From PRO6 sp035565775 (GTDB lineage: Bacteria > Pseudomonadota > Alphaproteobacteria > Rhizobiales > Xanthobacteraceae), in the NCBI GenBank assembly GCA_035565775.1, contig DATMRW010000023.1, positions 62,001 to 126,000 on the forward strand: a stretch of 64,000 nt of DNA. The letters run 5' to 3'. Within the stretch, counting starts at the first letter, position 1, and each line of letters begins with the position of its first letter. Position numbers and translations under genes: made by a program. The notes beneath the pieces are model-generated. The model was not told the origin of the DNA. It did not search any database and saw nothing but the letters and a program-made list of their open reading frames with translations. Shown here piece by piece: positions 62,497 through 64,000 of this stretch.

Positions 62497-64000
62497 TGAC
62501 AACGCTCCTATCGAACCAAGAACAAGAGCTGGCGGATGCGCGCTCGGGGCTGTCGGGCGAGGAGCTCGAACTCGTCAACAATTATTGGCTGGCCTGCAAT
62601 TACCTCTCCGTCGGGATGATTTATCTGAAGGACAACCCGCTGCTGAGGGAGCCGCTCAAACCGGATCACGTAAAGCATCGCCTGCTCGGCCACTGGGGGG
62701 CGAGCCCCGCCCTGTCATTCGTCTGGGTTCATATGAACCGGATGATCCTTCGGCACGACCTCGACGCGATCTTCATCGCCGGGCCGGGGCATGGCGCGCC
62801 CGGCGTGCTCGGACCAACCTATCTCGAAGGCACCTATTCCGAGATCTATCCGGACAAGAGCGAAGACGCGGACGGGATGCAAAAATTCTTCAAGCAGTTC
62901 TCGTTTCCCGGCCATATCGGCAGCCACGTCACGCCCGAAACTCCCGGCTCCATTCATGAAGGCGGCGAGCTTGGCTACAGCCTTTCGCACGCCTATGGCG
63001 CGGTGCTCGACAATCCCGATGTGATTGTCGCCTGCGTAGTGGGGGATGGCGAGGCGGAAACCGGCCCGCTGGCGACGGCGTGGCATTCCAACAAATTCAT
63101 CAATCCGGTGCGCGATGGGGCGGTGCTGCCGATCCTCAGCCTGAATGGCTATAAGATTGCGAACCCGACCGTGCTCGCACGCATCAGCCATGAGGAGCTG
63201 GAGGCGTTATTCCTCGGCTATGGCTATACGCCCTACTTCGTGGAGGGAGACGATCCGCTCGAGATGCACCAGAAAATGGCTGCCACACTGGAGCGGGTGA
63301 TTGGAGAGATCCGCGCGGTGCAGAAAACGGCGCGGGAAACCGGCAAGCCATCGCGTCCGCGCTGGCCGATGATCGTGCTGCGGTCGCCCAAAGGGTGGAC
63401 CGGACCGAAGGAAATCAAGGGCCACAAGGTGGAAGGCTCCTGGCGCTCGCATCAGGTGCCTTTTTCCGACGTTCGCGGCAATCCGGAAAACCTGAAACTC
63501 CTTGAGAACTGGATGCGCAGCTACAGGCCGGAAAAACTGTTTGACGAGAGCGGCCGGCTTGTGCCCGAGCTGCTGAAGCTCGCGCCCAAGGGCAGCCGGC
63601 GGATGAGCGCCAACCCGCATGCCAATGGCGGCCTGTTGCGCAAGGATCTGTCCTTGCCGGACTTTCGTGACTATGCGGTGGATGTCACCGCCCGCGGCTC
63701 GGTCATGCATGAGAACACCAAGCCGCTCGGCGAGTATCTTCGCGACGTAATGAAGCTCAACCCTTCGATCTTCCGGGTTTTTGGCCCGGACGAGACGGCT
63801 TCGAACCGCCTGCAGGCGCTCTATGAAGTCACCAAGAAAACCTGGATGGCGCAGATGCTGCCGGAGGATGCCGATGGCGGCGAGCTATCGCCCGATGGCC
63901 GCGTCATGGAGCTGCTCTCCGAGCATACGTTGCTGGGCTGGCTGGAAGGCTACCTCCTGACCGGCCGGCATGGCTTCTTTCACACTTACGAGGCCTTCGC
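62497..64000 (+). CDS. Phosphoketolase, N-terminal part, runs off window
   Basis: 501 codons of a roughly 800-residue ThDP enzyme, open to the right edge. Marks are WLACNYLSVGMIYLKDNPLL, FIAGPGHGAPGVL, EGGELGYSLSHAYGAVLDNP (phosphoketolase signature), VVGDGEAETGPLATAWHSNK, and IVLRSPKGWTGPK. It splits xylulose-5-phosphate and/or fructose-6-phosphate to acetyl phosphate plus a triose or tetrose phosphate. Start ATG 62497 follows CAGGGGAG. It is the fifth gene of the sugar operon. Confidence 0.95.

Noticed and set aside
1..64000. CRISPR array, intact IS element, prophage or integrase
   Set aside because: No regularly spaced repeats, transposase or integrase reading frame was found on either strand.

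Overview
The window is GC-rich alphaproteobacterial chromosome, most like the Bradyrhizobium/Rhodopseudomonas/Afipia group (Nitrobacteraceae). Pointers are the CtrA cell-cycle regulator and its phosphotransferase ChpT, an EipA-type envelope protein, a CYP153-like P450, duplicated aromatic and acyl-CoA catabolism, and short rhizobial proteins. The family assignment is inferred from remembered family features; no search was run.

Layout. 1-8.2 kb: acyl-CoA and alkane-type catabolism (hydratase fragment, CoA-transferase, acyl-CoA dehydrogenase, CYP153, isovaleryl-CoA dehydrogenase), a decayed PAS-chemoreceptor gene, an L,D-transpeptidase and a ThDP enzyme. 8.4-12.1 kb: tRNA-Val(CAC), a membrane-anchored coiled-coil protein with a Lys/Ala tail, an EipA homologue, a YHS protein and CysQ. 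12.3-25 kb: a signalling and motility block: chpT, cheA-cheW-cheY-cheB-cheR, ctrA, fliI-fliJ and flhA. 25-31.5 kb: two MFS carriers, tRNA-Ile2, a DUF3175 protein and minCDE. Two strong CtrA-type boxes lie in front of flhA and minC, so the regulator, its phosphodonor and two likely targets share one window.

31.7-46 kb is accessory metabolism: LysR-pcaHG, a sodium:solute symporter with a 43-residue partner protein, a small TM/XRE pair, MscS, a BBE-type flavin oxidase with its LysR, PhoX, a Tat-exported protein with three CxxC...C...H repeats, and an arginase-family hydrolase. 46-53.7 kb: an EmrAB/OprM-type efflux operon, then a flavin monooxygenase followed by the scarred remains of a maleylacetate reductase and an MFS carrier, then a MarR regulator; this looks like an aromatic-ring degradation cluster in decay.

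53.7-64 kb: a TonB receptor overlapping a DUF4198 gene, a Gly-rich secreted protein, and a carbohydrate operon running off the right edge: beta-phosphoglucomutase-like HAD, GH65 phosphorylase, ROK/polyphosphate-glucokinase-like kinase, histidine phosphatase, phosphoketolase. Together these could turn an alpha-linked disaccharide into hexose phosphate and then acetyl phosphate with little ATP cost.

I see no CRISPR array, intact insertion sequence, rRNA or phage module. The best leads are the CtrA boxes, the triple CxxC protein beside PhoX, the phosphorolytic sugar operon, and three genes reduced by internal deletion.
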